Source of the DNA: Mesorhizobium sp.
GTDB lineage: Bacteria > Pseudomonadota > Alphaproteobacteria > Rhizobiales > Rhizobiaceae
DNA length: 64,000 nucleotides
Direction: 5' to 3'
Assembly (NCBI GenBank): GCA_004020645.1
Contig: SAQL01000012.1
Coordinates: 62,001 to 126,000 of the forward strand
Below are positions 16,722-24,046 of this stretch, piece by piece. Within the stretch, counting starts at the first letter, position 1, and each line of letters opens with the position of its first letter. A program made the position numbers and the translations under genes. The notes beneath the pieces are model-generated. The model was not told the origin of the DNA. It did no database searches and was given only the letters and a program-made list of their open reading frames with translations.

Positions 16722-17869
16722 TGGATTTCGCGCTGAACGAGGAGCAGCGTATCCTGCGTGGCCAGATCCTTCGCTTCGCGCAAGATAAGCTCAATAAAGA
16801 TGTCAGGCAGCGCGACCGAGACCAAGTATTCCAGCGCGAGTTGTGGGGGGCTTGCGCGCAGATGGGCCTGACCGGCCTGCCAGTCCCCCAGGCCTACGGG
16901 GGACCCGGTCTCGATTCCCTGTCCACGGCCATTGCAATCGATGCGCTTGGCTACGGCTGCGAGGATTCCGGCTTGGTCTTCTCGATCTGCGCCCACCTTC
17001 TGGCCTGCGTGGTGCCGATTTGGAAGTTCGGCACTGAACAGCAGAAGAATCGATATCTTCCGGGGCTCTGTGATGGCACTTTGATCGCAGCCAATGCGAT
17101 GAGCGAACCGGAGTCGGGCTCCGATGCATTTGCAATGCAAACCCGGGCGGAGCCTCATGGCGACGGCTTTCTAATCAACGGCACGAAGACCTTCGTGAGC
17201 AACGGGCCGGTGGCAGATGTTGCCGTCGTCTTTGCTGTCACTGACCGCGCCAAGGGGTATTTCGGCGGCATCACGAGCTTCCTCGTGGACCGCGCGCTGC
17301 CCGGCTATCGGGTCGCGCAAAAGTTCGAAAAAATGGGACTGCGGACGTCTCCGATCGGGGAGCTTGTCTTCGAGGACGTATTTGTTTCGAAGGACGCCGT
17401 TCTCGGTGGAGTGGGCGGCGGCTCCAGGCTGTTCGCTCATAGCATGGACTGGGAGCGGGCGTGCCTATTCGCCAGTCATATAGGCACTATGGAGCGGCTT
17501 CTGGAAAAGGCAGTGGCGTATACGCGCACCCGACGTCAGTCCGGCCAGGCCATCTCCAAGCACCAGGCGGTCGCCCATAAGATTGCCGACATGAAGATGC
17601 AGGTGGAGGCGGCCCGACTGCTCGTCTACAAGGCGGCGTGGGGCCTTGAGCGCTCCCAGTCCGTATCCCTCGACGCCGCCGTTTCGAAGCTCTTTGTGAG
17701 CGAATCGCTAGTTCGCACCACGCTCGATGTCGTCCAGGTCTTCGGCGGCTATGGTTTCTTGAGCGAATTCGAGGTCGAACGTGCCGTGCGTGATGCCATC
17801 GGCAGCAAACTCTATTCCGGAACTTCTGAGATACAGCGCAACATTATTGCTGGCTGGCTGGGGCTTTGA
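16721..17869 (+). CDS. Acyl-CoA dehydrogenase-like flavoprotein, likely prolyl-carrier oxidase
   Basis: 382 residues from a GTG that overlaps the ligase stop. It has the acyl-CoA dehydrogenase layout: MSEPESGSDAF for FAD and substrate binding, RQSGQAISKHQAVAHKIADM in the middle helices, and YSGTSEIQRNIIAGWLGL at the C-terminus. In most relatives the last motif starts Y-E-G-T and supplies the catalytic Glu; here it is Ser366. Glu245, in the MDWERA segment, aligns with the catalytic base of isovaleryl-CoA dehydrogenase (LDLERL), so the base is probably relocated. Homologous flavoproteins (PltE, RedW, PigA) oxidise prolyl-carrier to pyrrolyl-2-carboxyl-carrier. Being last of four coupled genes with a prolyl ligase makes that reaction the best guess. 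Confidence 0.8.
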   Translation: MDFALNEEQRILRGQILRFAQDKLNKDVRQRDRDQVFQRELWGACAQMGLTGLPVPQAYGGPGLDSLSTAIAIDALGYGCEDSGLVFSICAHLLACVVPIWKFGTEQQKNRYLPGLCDGTLIAANAMSEPESGSDAFAMQTRAEPHGDGFLINGTKTFVSNGPVADVAVVFAVTDRAKGYFGGITSFLVDRALPGYRVAQKFEKMGLRTSPIGELVFEDVFVSKDAVLGGVGGGSRLFAHSMDWERACLFASHIGTMERLLEKAVAYTRTRRQSGQAISKHQAVAHKIADMKMQVEAARLLVYKAAWGLERSQSVSLDAAVSKLFVSESLVRTTLDVVQVFGGYGFLSEFEVERAVRDAIGSKLYSGTSEIQRNIIAGWLGL

Positions 17870-18128
17870 TGGCGGCTGTGGTCAGAACCTGTCCGTGAAG
17901 GGCGGCGTGTGCTGTCGCTGGGTCTGCCCTCAGTTCGCGAAAAAAGGCGACGCTCGATTTTGGTGAGGCAACCGGAGAGTGGTACTATCGCAACCCATGG
18001 AGCCACCGGGGCGGAGAGCGCTTTTGTCGTTCGACTTTGGTGCGTCTGCCCAGCCCGTGGTCTCCGAACTTGCGGCTCAGAGGCGAAGAACCAGACCAGC
18101 CGCGACGCGTGAAACATAGGCTTTGTGG

Positions 18129-19280
18129 ATGCGGCTTCTCTATATACATTCTGCGCACGTCCCGGCGCCGGCCGCCAATGCGGTACAAGTCGCAAAGATG
18201 TGCCATGCATTTCGGGTTGCCGGAGCGGAGGTCCTGCTAGCGCTTCCACGCGCCTCCATGAATGCACGGGAACATTATGAGAAGATCGCGCGCGAATACG
18301 GATTCGGTACCGAGTTCCCATTCCGCGTTCTCCCTGTACCCTTTTGGCCTGTGCCCGGCCGGGAGCTTTTTTTTGCTGCGTTGGCGCTTCTTGCTGCGGT
18401 CTGGCTGCGGCCGCATGTCGTCTTTACACGCTCGGCTACTGTAGCGCTTGTTTCTGCCGGACTTTTCGGGTTCACGACCGTGTTTGAGCTTCACGACCCG
18501 ATTGGCAGTTTGAGCAGACGTCAGCGTCAGCGCCTTGCCAAACTGATAGGCCTAGAGGCATTCCGTATGCTGGTCGTCACGTCACAACGTCTGCGGGACG
18601 ACAGCATCCGCCTCTTTCCTCAACATGCGGGAAAATTTCTCGTCGCGCCCAATGGCGCGGATCCTGTTCCGCCGAATGTCGAGCCATGCAGCCTCAGCGG
18701 CACGTTCAAGGTTGGTTATGTCGGACATCTGTATAAGGGAAAAGGCATGGAGATAATAAGTGCTATTGCGCCTCGATGCGGCTGGGCGACATTTCACATC
18801 GTCGGGGGAACACCAGGCGATATAGAGTATTGGACATCGAAGCTGGCCAAATGCCCGAACATAGTGTTTCACGGCTACGTTCCTCACGCCGCGACATCTG
18901 CCTACTTGGCCGAAATGGACGTTGTACTCGCGCCCTATCTTAGAGATGTAGAGGGCCAGGGCGGCGGTCGAAATATCGCTGAGGGAATGTCGCCGCTCAA
19001 GCTCTTCGAATATATGGCGCATGGCAAACCCATAGTGTCCTCCGACCTGTCAGTTATACGAGAAGTTTTGAGGGATAGCGTCAACAGCATTCTGGTGTCG
19101 CCAGACAACCCGTCCGACTGGGTCAAAGCTCTTCAGCGCCTGCGCGAAAACAAGGCGCTTCGGGATCAGATTGGTCAGCAGGCGAAGGCAGACTTTCTGG
19201 CCAGGTACAGCCGCATCGCACGCGCAACCAACATTCTAGAGGAAATCAAGAGCCGGATGCCGTCGAGCGGAAGCTCGTAG
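18129..19280 (+). CDS. GT4-family glycosyltransferase
   Basis: 383 residues from the ATG at 18129. The N-terminus (RLLYIHSAHVPAPAANAVQVAKMC) is the acceptor domain with its Pro-rich loop; VGYVGHLYKGKGMEII begins the donor domain, and MSPLKLFEYMAHGKPIVSSD holds the sugar-nucleotide motif. It follows the prolyl cassette on the same strand after 259 bp with no recognised gene, so it may be the last gene of that operon or be separately transcribed. It could build the sugar that receives the acyl group, but no sequence feature shows this. Confidence 0.85.
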   Translation: MRLLYIHSAHVPAPAANAVQVAKMCHAFRVAGAEVLLALPRASMNAREHYEKIAREYGFGTEFPFRVLPVPFWPVPGRELFFAALALLAAVWLRPHVVFTRSATVALVSAGLFGFTTVFELHDPIGSLSRRQRQRLAKLIGLEAFRMLVVTSQRLRDDSIRLFPQHAGKFLVAPNGADPVPPNVEPCSLSGTFKVGYVGHLYKGKGMEIISAIAPRCGWATFHIVGGTPGDIEYWTSKLAKCPNIVFHGYVPHAATSAYLAEMDVVLAPYLRDVEGQGGGRNIAEGMSPLKLFEYMAHGKPIVSSDLSVIREVLRDSVNSILVSPDNPSDWVKALQRLRENKALRDQIGQQAKADFLARYSRIARATNILEEIKSRMPSSGSS

Positions 19281-19651
19281 GAGTGCACAATTTCTCTTGT
19301 TGAGGGCGGCTGCGCCGCCAGCAAGCCTGCTTTCCGTTCGCCGCAATGAGCCCGTGGTCCGTCCTGAACCGTTGAATGGCAAGATCCGACTGCCCCGGCT
19401 TTTTGCTGAGGTTCCGTCATGCGTTGCTCCGACCATCTCCCCGCGTCGCGTTGATTTTCGCATTGAGCTAAATTTAGCCTGCGAGACCCGCCACTGTCCG
19501 GCGACTGAACCGGCGCGAACCCGATTGTGAGGCTCGATGTACTCGCAGGCGGCGGGATCGCCCGAAGCATCAGAATCAAGATTGTCCGTTCAATCGGTCG
19601 GAGGATGGACTACATATATCAGTTAGCTTCCCTGAGAAGCTGCAATATACA
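19281..19651. other. Intergenic segment with no recognised gene
   Basis: 371 bp between convergent genes (GT4 on plus, sugar transferase on minus). Short open frames exist on both strands, but none has a ribosome site or recognisable protein. I see no strong hairpin followed by a T-run. It may be a worn remnant of inserted DNA. Confidence 0.4.
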
Positions 19652-21130
19652 TCAGTAGACATTACGATCCGAAAAGATCAGTAGAGCTGTTTTCCAAATT
19701 ATCTTAATGTCGAGAAGCATGCTCCAGGATTTTATATACCAGAGGTCGTGCTCAACGCGTTTTTCCATCCTCCAGAGTTCCTTCGTTTCCCCTCGAAAGC
19801 CATTGATCTGAGCCCAGCCTGTCAAACCGGGTTTTACATGATGACGATAAGCATAGCTCGCAATGATCACACTATAGGTATCGTCATGGGCGATGGCGTG
19901 AGGTCGGGGCCCAACCAGGGACATCTCTCCCCGAAGCACGTTGAATAATTGCGGCAGCTCGTCGATGTTTGACCGGCGCAATATTCGGCCAAGTCGGGTA
20001 ACCCGCGCATCATTACGCTGAGCCTGGCGAATTTGTGTACCGTTCTCCTGCACCGTCATCGATCGGAATTTGTAAATATTGAACGGCTTGCCACCAAAAC
20101 CTCGTCGCGCCTGCCGGAACAGCACAGGGCGACCGTTCTCGAGCGCTATGGCACATGCGACCAACGCCATCAACGGAGATAGGAACAGCAGTAGCAGGGA
20201 TGCAACAGCAATGTCGAACAACCGCTTGAGCAGGCGTTCGGCAGGCCTCAACGGGATACGCTGGACTTCGAAGGCTCGCTGCCAGCCGGTGTGCAGCGGG
20301 CTTCCAGCCAGAATTCTATCTATGTAGGCGTCGGCGAAAAGATAGATCGGCAGCGGGAGGCGGGACATTTCCTCCAGGATGCGGTCGATCAACTTCCGCT
20401 GGTCCCAAGAGCAAAAGAGATAAACTGCCCCATACGAGCCATTACGGAACGCAGCCTGTGCAGCTGCGACGGCGGCATGCACCGATCGTGCTGCGATCGT
20501 GCCATCATCGTTCTCGATGTTCGAAACACCACAAACCGCGATGCCCTGTTGCCTAAGCTTGTTGATTATCCCCTGTTCCTTTCCAGGAACGCCAGAGTAA
20601 AACAGATAAACTGTGCGCAACACGAGTTTCTCAGCCGCCAGAAGCCGTTTCAGCCCACGCGCTAGAATCGCGTGGCCAGGCAGCAGGGTTGGGAATCCGA
20701 CCGCAAACGCCAGCGTCAAGGAGCCGCGCGAGAACGTCGACGTCGTCTTCGTGAGAAAGGCGAGCCAGAGAATTGAAAAGAAAACAAACAGCCAGCCGCT
20801 GAAGAGTGTTTTGATCTTGCAGTGATCGTCCAGGATGCCACTAACCGTGTAGGCGCCCCTGGCGGTCATGAATGCGACCAGCAATAGGCCGGCGGTAACA
20901 CTTAGGCAGATCGAATCCCAGATATCTGGCGGCCTCACGCCGAAGGCCCTATGGTAGAGCTCAATTGACGCAAGGAGTATTGTCTGTCCGAGGAGGAAAT
21001 CAGCAGTTGCGAGAAACACGCAAACTGCTCCCACGGGGAGCCGTAGCGGCTCTACGCTCCGCTTCCAGAGCGCACGCGACGCTTCGGTTGGTGCATGCCG
21101 CATGAGACGACCCCCCGAATCCTGTTGCAT
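19652..21130 (-). CDS. Polyprenyl-phosphate sugar-1-phosphate transferase (WcaJ/ExoY class)
   Basis: 492 residues: four to five N-terminal membrane segments, a central nucleotide-binding-like domain, and the C-terminal bacterial sugar transferase domain (RLFDIAVASLLLLFLSPLMA, YKFRSM, DELPQLFNVLRGEMSLVGPRP, HHVKPGLTGWAQINGFRGET). It transfers a sugar phosphate from UDP-sugar to undecaprenyl phosphate, the first step of EPS repeat-unit assembly at the inner membrane. A GAGGAGAAGGG ribosome site directly precedes the ATG at 21130. It is divergent from the Crp/Fnr gene across copy B of the duplicated region. Confidence 0.9.
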   Translation of the reverse strand: MQQDSGGRLMRHAPTEASRALWKRSVEPLRLPVGAVCVFLATADFLLGQTILLASIELYHRAFGVRPPDIWDSICLSVTAGLLLVAFMTARGAYTVSGILDDHCKIKTLFSGWLFVFFSILWLAFLTKTTSTFSRGSLTLAFAVGFPTLLPGHAILARGLKRLLAAEKLVLRTVYLFYSGVPGKEQGIINKLRQQGIAVCGVSNIENDDGTIAARSVHAAVAAAQAAFRNGSYGAVYLFCSWDQRKLIDRILEEMSRLPLPIYLFADAYIDRILAGSPLHTGWQRAFEVQRIPLRPAERLLKRLFDIAVASLLLLFLSPLMALVACAIALENGRPVLFRQARRGFGGKPFNIYKFRSMTVQENGTQIRQAQRNDARVTRLGRILRRSNIDELPQLFNVLRGEMSLVGPRPHAIAHDDTYSVIIASYAYRHHVKPGLTGWAQINGFRGETKELWRMEKRVEHDLWYIKSWSMLLDIKIIWKTALLIFSDRNVY

Positions 21131-21414
21131 CCCTTCTCCTCTGGGTCATGGCACACGCCATCCATAAGGAGGGGGTTATCCCAACGGCCAGTCGGTTAGA
21201 TTTGATTTAAATGCCTCAGAGACATGTCGCTGTTACCTCGGGCACAGACGAGTCGCTATTTTATCGTATCCTAATGTGCTAATATCTTCTGCCTTAAAGC
21301 GTTTGCGCGAGATCGGACTGGAGGTCGGACTCGTTCAAACGGGTGGTCAAGGAGCAATGCTTTAGGGGGCTGGGGCGCTTACCCTATCAGGGAGAGGGAG
21401 CCATGTCAGAGAAT
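21072..21414 (+). repeat. Duplicated divergent promoter region, copy B
   Basis: The intact counterpart of 11897-12233. It covers the first codons of the sugar transferase on the minus strand, the whole intergenic region, and the ribosome site and first codons of the Crp/Fnr gene on the plus strand. Because both ends are still attached to complete genes, this is probably the parental copy. The shared blocks are listed under copy A. Confidence 0.75.
21230..21247. promoter_or_regulatory. Conserved CTGT-N10-ACAG dyad, copy B
   Basis: The same 18-bp imperfect palindrome as in copy A, placed about 155-175 bp before the Crp/Fnr start and about 100 bp from the sugar transferase start. This is a possible operator between the two divergent genes; the binder is unknown. 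Confidence 0.3.
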
Positions 21415-22125
21415 GGCGCTGAGGTTCGAGTCAAACAGCTGAACAACATACGCTTATTTCGGCAATTTGGACAAGATACTCTTAGTGAAATGGCGAAAGC
21501 AGCCATCCTACGGAGGGTTCCAAAGAATAAAGTCTTAACTCACCTTGGTGACATACCGCGTTACATTTACTACATAATTCACGGAAAAGTTCGACTTAGT
21601 GTTCCTCTCTCAGATGGCCGAGAATTCATCTTTTCTGATCTCGGTCCCGGTGACACTTTCGACTTGACTAGATTGTTCCTCGCGCGACACAGTAACATGA
21701 ACGCTGCATCAGTCGTGGACAGCGACTTGCTCCAAATCGAAGCAGCTTTCATGGCTAGTGTCTTCGACAAGCACCCAGATCTCGCACTGAAGGTGATCCC
21801 GTACTTATGCCAGGCAACGCACGACGCGCAAGAGCGAGTGATCCACAGTGCGTCCAGTGCACTATCCGTTCGATTGGCGAGCACGCTCTTGCGATTGATT
21901 GAGACCTCGCACAGCACGGCTACCGTGAATGGAGCTCTGAGCATCCACATTTCGCAGACCGACCTCGCGGCAATGATCCCGGCGTCTCGAGCGAAAGTGA
22001 ATCGTTGCCTGAGAGAATGGGAGCGGCGGGATCTGACCCGATACTACCGCGGCTCACTGGCGATTCTCAATCGCACCGCATTAGAGTCCGTTGCTCTTGG
22101 CTACTCGCGTTTGATCGTTCAATAA
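21403..22125 (+). CDS. Crp/Fnr-family transcriptional regulator
   Basis: 240 residues from the ATG at 21403, which follows GGGAGAGGGAGCC. The N-terminal half is a cyclic-nucleotide-binding-type barrel (RRVPKNKVLTHLGD, YYIIHGKVRL, DLGPGDTFDL). The C-terminal half is a winged helix (ISQTDLAAMIPASRAKVNRCLREWERRDL), where the recognition helix is SRAKVNRCLREW. Fnr-type N-terminal cysteines are absent, so it is not an iron-sulfur oxygen sensor. Its place opposite the sugar transferase and the copy of its promoter ahead of the acyl cassette suggest it controls EPS genes and perhaps itself. The ligand is unknown. Confidence 0.85.
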   Translation: MSENGAEVRVKQLNNIRLFRQFGQDTLSEMAKAAILRRVPKNKVLTHLGDIPRYIYYIIHGKVRLSVPLSDGREFIFSDLGPGDTFDLTRLFLARHSNMNAASVVDSDLLQIEAAFMASVFDKHPDLALKVIPYLCQATHDAQERVIHSASSALSVRLASTLLRLIETSHSTATVNGALSIHISQTDLAAMIPASRAKVNRCLREWERRDLTRYYRGSLAILNRTALESVALGYSRLIVQ

Positions 22126-22212
22126 TGCCTTTCCCATGTGCTCGGGCATCTCCACGCCATTCTCCGGGAAGATAATGAACCGGAAGTGGTGGCGGTCGTG
22201 CTCGGATCGCTC
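22126..22212 (-). pseudogene. Relaxase (VirD2/DUF3363-type) fragment
   Basis: On the minus strand this short stretch reads ERSEHDRHHFRFIIFPENG, closely resembling the DRHHFRFIVSPEDG segment of conjugative relaxases of the VirD2/DUF3363 class. About 30 residues survive, directly beyond the Crp/Fnr stop. It is a scar of a conjugative or mobilisable element and supports horizontal arrival of the EPS region. Confidence 0.5.
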
Positions 22213-22337
22213 GGTGGAATCAGTTAGTGGCGTCGTAGGTCGCCGCACCGGACATGTGCGCCTTCGTAGGTAACGAGACACCGCTCACTGCCGTGCAGAC
22301 CGCGTCTACTGCGTCCGAGATTGGACGATGGCACGCA

Positions 22338-22385
22338 CAACAGCAAAGTCGCCTCTTTGCTATTCGCGGTGCGACTTTGCTGTTG
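22338..22385. repeat. 15-bp perfect inverted repeat
   Basis: Arms CAACAGCAAAGTCGC (22338-22352) and its exact complement (22371-22385) with an 18-base loop. No T-run follows, so it is not a classical terminator. It lies 50 bp ahead of the small conserved gene at 22436 and could be a leader hairpin or a repeat-element end. The rest of 22213-22435 holds nothing I recognise. Confidence 0.6.
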
Positions 22386-22435
22386 GGGAATCCGGGACTA
22401 TTATCGGCCGCCCATGTACATCACGTCGGTGGAAA

Positions 22436-22729
22436 ATGGATCTGCAAGCCTTCAGGGATTCGATTGCGAAATCACAGCCGCCCGCCGGCTTGAGTCCTGC
22501 CCTGCAGGCGCTGTGGTGGGATGCGAAGGGCGATTGGGATAAGGCGCACGAGCGCGCGCAGGCGCGCGACGATACGGCGGGTATGCGCGTGCATGCCTAC
22601 CTGCATCGCAAGGAAGGCGATCAATCGAATGCGGAATATTGGTATCGTCGCTGCGACGCCGCGCCGTCGACCTTGACGCTTGATGAGGAATGGCAAGAGT
22701 TGGCGCGTGCTCTTTTGGGGCAAAGCTGA
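22436..22729 (+). CDS. Small conserved protein of unknown function (Rhizobiales family)
   Basis: 97 residues starting MDLQAFRDSI. The body LSPALQALWWDAKGDWDKAH, then MRVHAYLHRKEGDQSNAEYW, then DEEWQELARALL is a pattern I recognise from short cytoplasmic proteins widespread in rhizobia. The WDxA-GDWDxAH and GDxxNAxYWYRR parts look like a minimal TPR-like helical pair. No signal peptide or membrane segment. The frame extends 36 codons upstream, but that part lacks similarity and crosses the hairpin, so I start at 22436. Function is unknown. Confidence 0.7.
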   Translation: MDLQAFRDSIAKSQPPAGLSPALQALWWDAKGDWDKAHERAQARDDTAGMRVHAYLHRKEGDQSNAEYWYRRCDAAPSTLTLDEEWQELARALLGQS

Positions 22730-22981
22730 CGCCTTCCGCACGCCAGGTCTGGTTTTTGCCGCGATCCGTCGTCGTATGCACACGTTTTTCCCACGATGCT
22801 ACCGCCTATCGACGATTCTGGGCTTGCAGGCCTAGGCGAGGGCAGGGCTACACTACTCCTGACTTTGATCAGCAAGCGGCACGGCGAGCTCGGCATCTGC
22901 GGCTCGGCCGCCGCAGTGGCGCGAAAAGGATACGTGGACCGCTCGCTGCCAAACTGAAACTCGCGATGTGAGGAGTTCGCC

Positions 22982-23953
22982 ATGTTTCGTACGATTGCGT
23001 CGGCGCTGTTCGCTGCGCTGCTCTGCTCGGTGGCCGCGCGTGCCGCCTCGGAAGCGGTCCGCTATTATCCCGTTCCGGAGGGCGCCGGCCCGCACGATGT
23101 CGCTCCGGCGCCGGGTGGCACCGTATGGTACACCGCCCAGGGACAGGGCGCGCTTGGGCGGCTCGATCCTGATACAGGCGCCGTCAAGCACATCACCCTC
23201 GGCGACGGCTCGGCGCCGCACGGGGTGATCGTTGGTCCCGACGGCGCCGCCTGGGTGACCGACGGCGGCCTCAACGCTATCGTGCGCGTCGATCCCGAGA
23301 CGGAAGCGGTGAAGGCTTTTCCGCTCCCCGAAGGGCACGGCGACGCGAACCTCAATACCGGTTCCTTCGACAAGCACGGGAGGCTTTGGTTCACTGGGCA
23401 GGAGGGGATTTACGGCAGGCTCGATCCGGCGAGCGGCAAGGTCGACATTTGGAACGCGCCGCGCGGTCGCGGCCCCTACGGGATCACGACCACGCCGTCC
23501 GGTGATGTCTACTACGCCTCGCTCGCCGGCAACCATATCGCCAGGATCGATCTTTCGACCGGCGAGGCTTCCCCGATCGACCCGCCGACCGCGGATCAGG
23601 GCGCCCGCCGCGTCTGGTCGGATTCCAAAGGCCGCATCTGGGTCAGCGAATGGAATGCCGGCCAGGTTAGCGTCTTCGATCCGGCAGCGAATGATTGGCG
23701 CAGCTGGAAGCTGCCCGGAGACGAGCCCCAGGCCTATGCCGTCTATGTCGATGAACGCGACAAGGTCTGGCTCACCGATTTCAGCGCGAACGCCATCGTC
23801 CGCTTCGACCCGGAAACGCAGACCTTCGCGAGCTTCCCGTCCGACCGCGACAACGCCAACGTTCGCCAGCTCAACGGGCGCTCCGGCGAGGTATGGGGTG
23901 CGGAGTCCGGTACCGACCGCCTTGTCGTTATCGAGACCGACACGGGCAAATAA
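22982..23953 (+). CDS. Secreted Vgb-like beta-propeller (streptogramin lyase family)
   Basis: 323 residues with a cleavable signal peptide (MFRTIASALFAALLCSVAARA). The mature part is a series of about 40-residue blades repeating the pattern P-x-G-x-x-W-x-T/S-D and I-x-R-x-D-P-x-T, typical of the virginiamycin B lyase seven-blade propeller. True Vgb enzymes linearise streptogramins with a catalytic His and Mg ligands; most periplasmic relatives have unknown substrates. Here PHDVAP and PHGVIVG supply histidines in the right kind of loop, but I cannot align the active site. It is preceded by an AGGAG site and stands alone. Confidence 0.75.
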   Translation: MFRTIASALFAALLCSVAARAASEAVRYYPVPEGAGPHDVAPAPGGTVWYTAQGQGALGRLDPDTGAVKHITLGDGSAPHGVIVGPDGAAWVTDGGLNAIVRVDPETEAVKAFPLPEGHGDANLNTGSFDKHGRLWFTGQEGIYGRLDPASGKVDIWNAPRGRGPYGITTTPSGDVYYASLAGNHIARIDLSTGEASPIDPPTADQGARRVWSDSKGRIWVSEWNAGQVSVFDPAANDWRSWKLPGDEPQAYAVYVDERDKVWLTDFSANAIVRFDPETQTFASFPSDRDNANVRQLNGRSGEVWGAESGTDRLVVIETDTGK

Positions 23954-24046
23954 AGCAAAAGAGGTCGAGGCAACGACGAAGGGCAATTGCGCGAAGAGAC
24001 CGCACGTCAGCGGCTGTCTTTTGACATCGCGTAGGGAGATGCCGCT

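Noticed and set aside
22853..23986. A 377-codon minus-strand frame
   Set aside because: It lies wholly opposite the Vgb-like propeller gene, whose signal peptide and blade repeats are clear; its own sequence lacks a signal, motif or start site.
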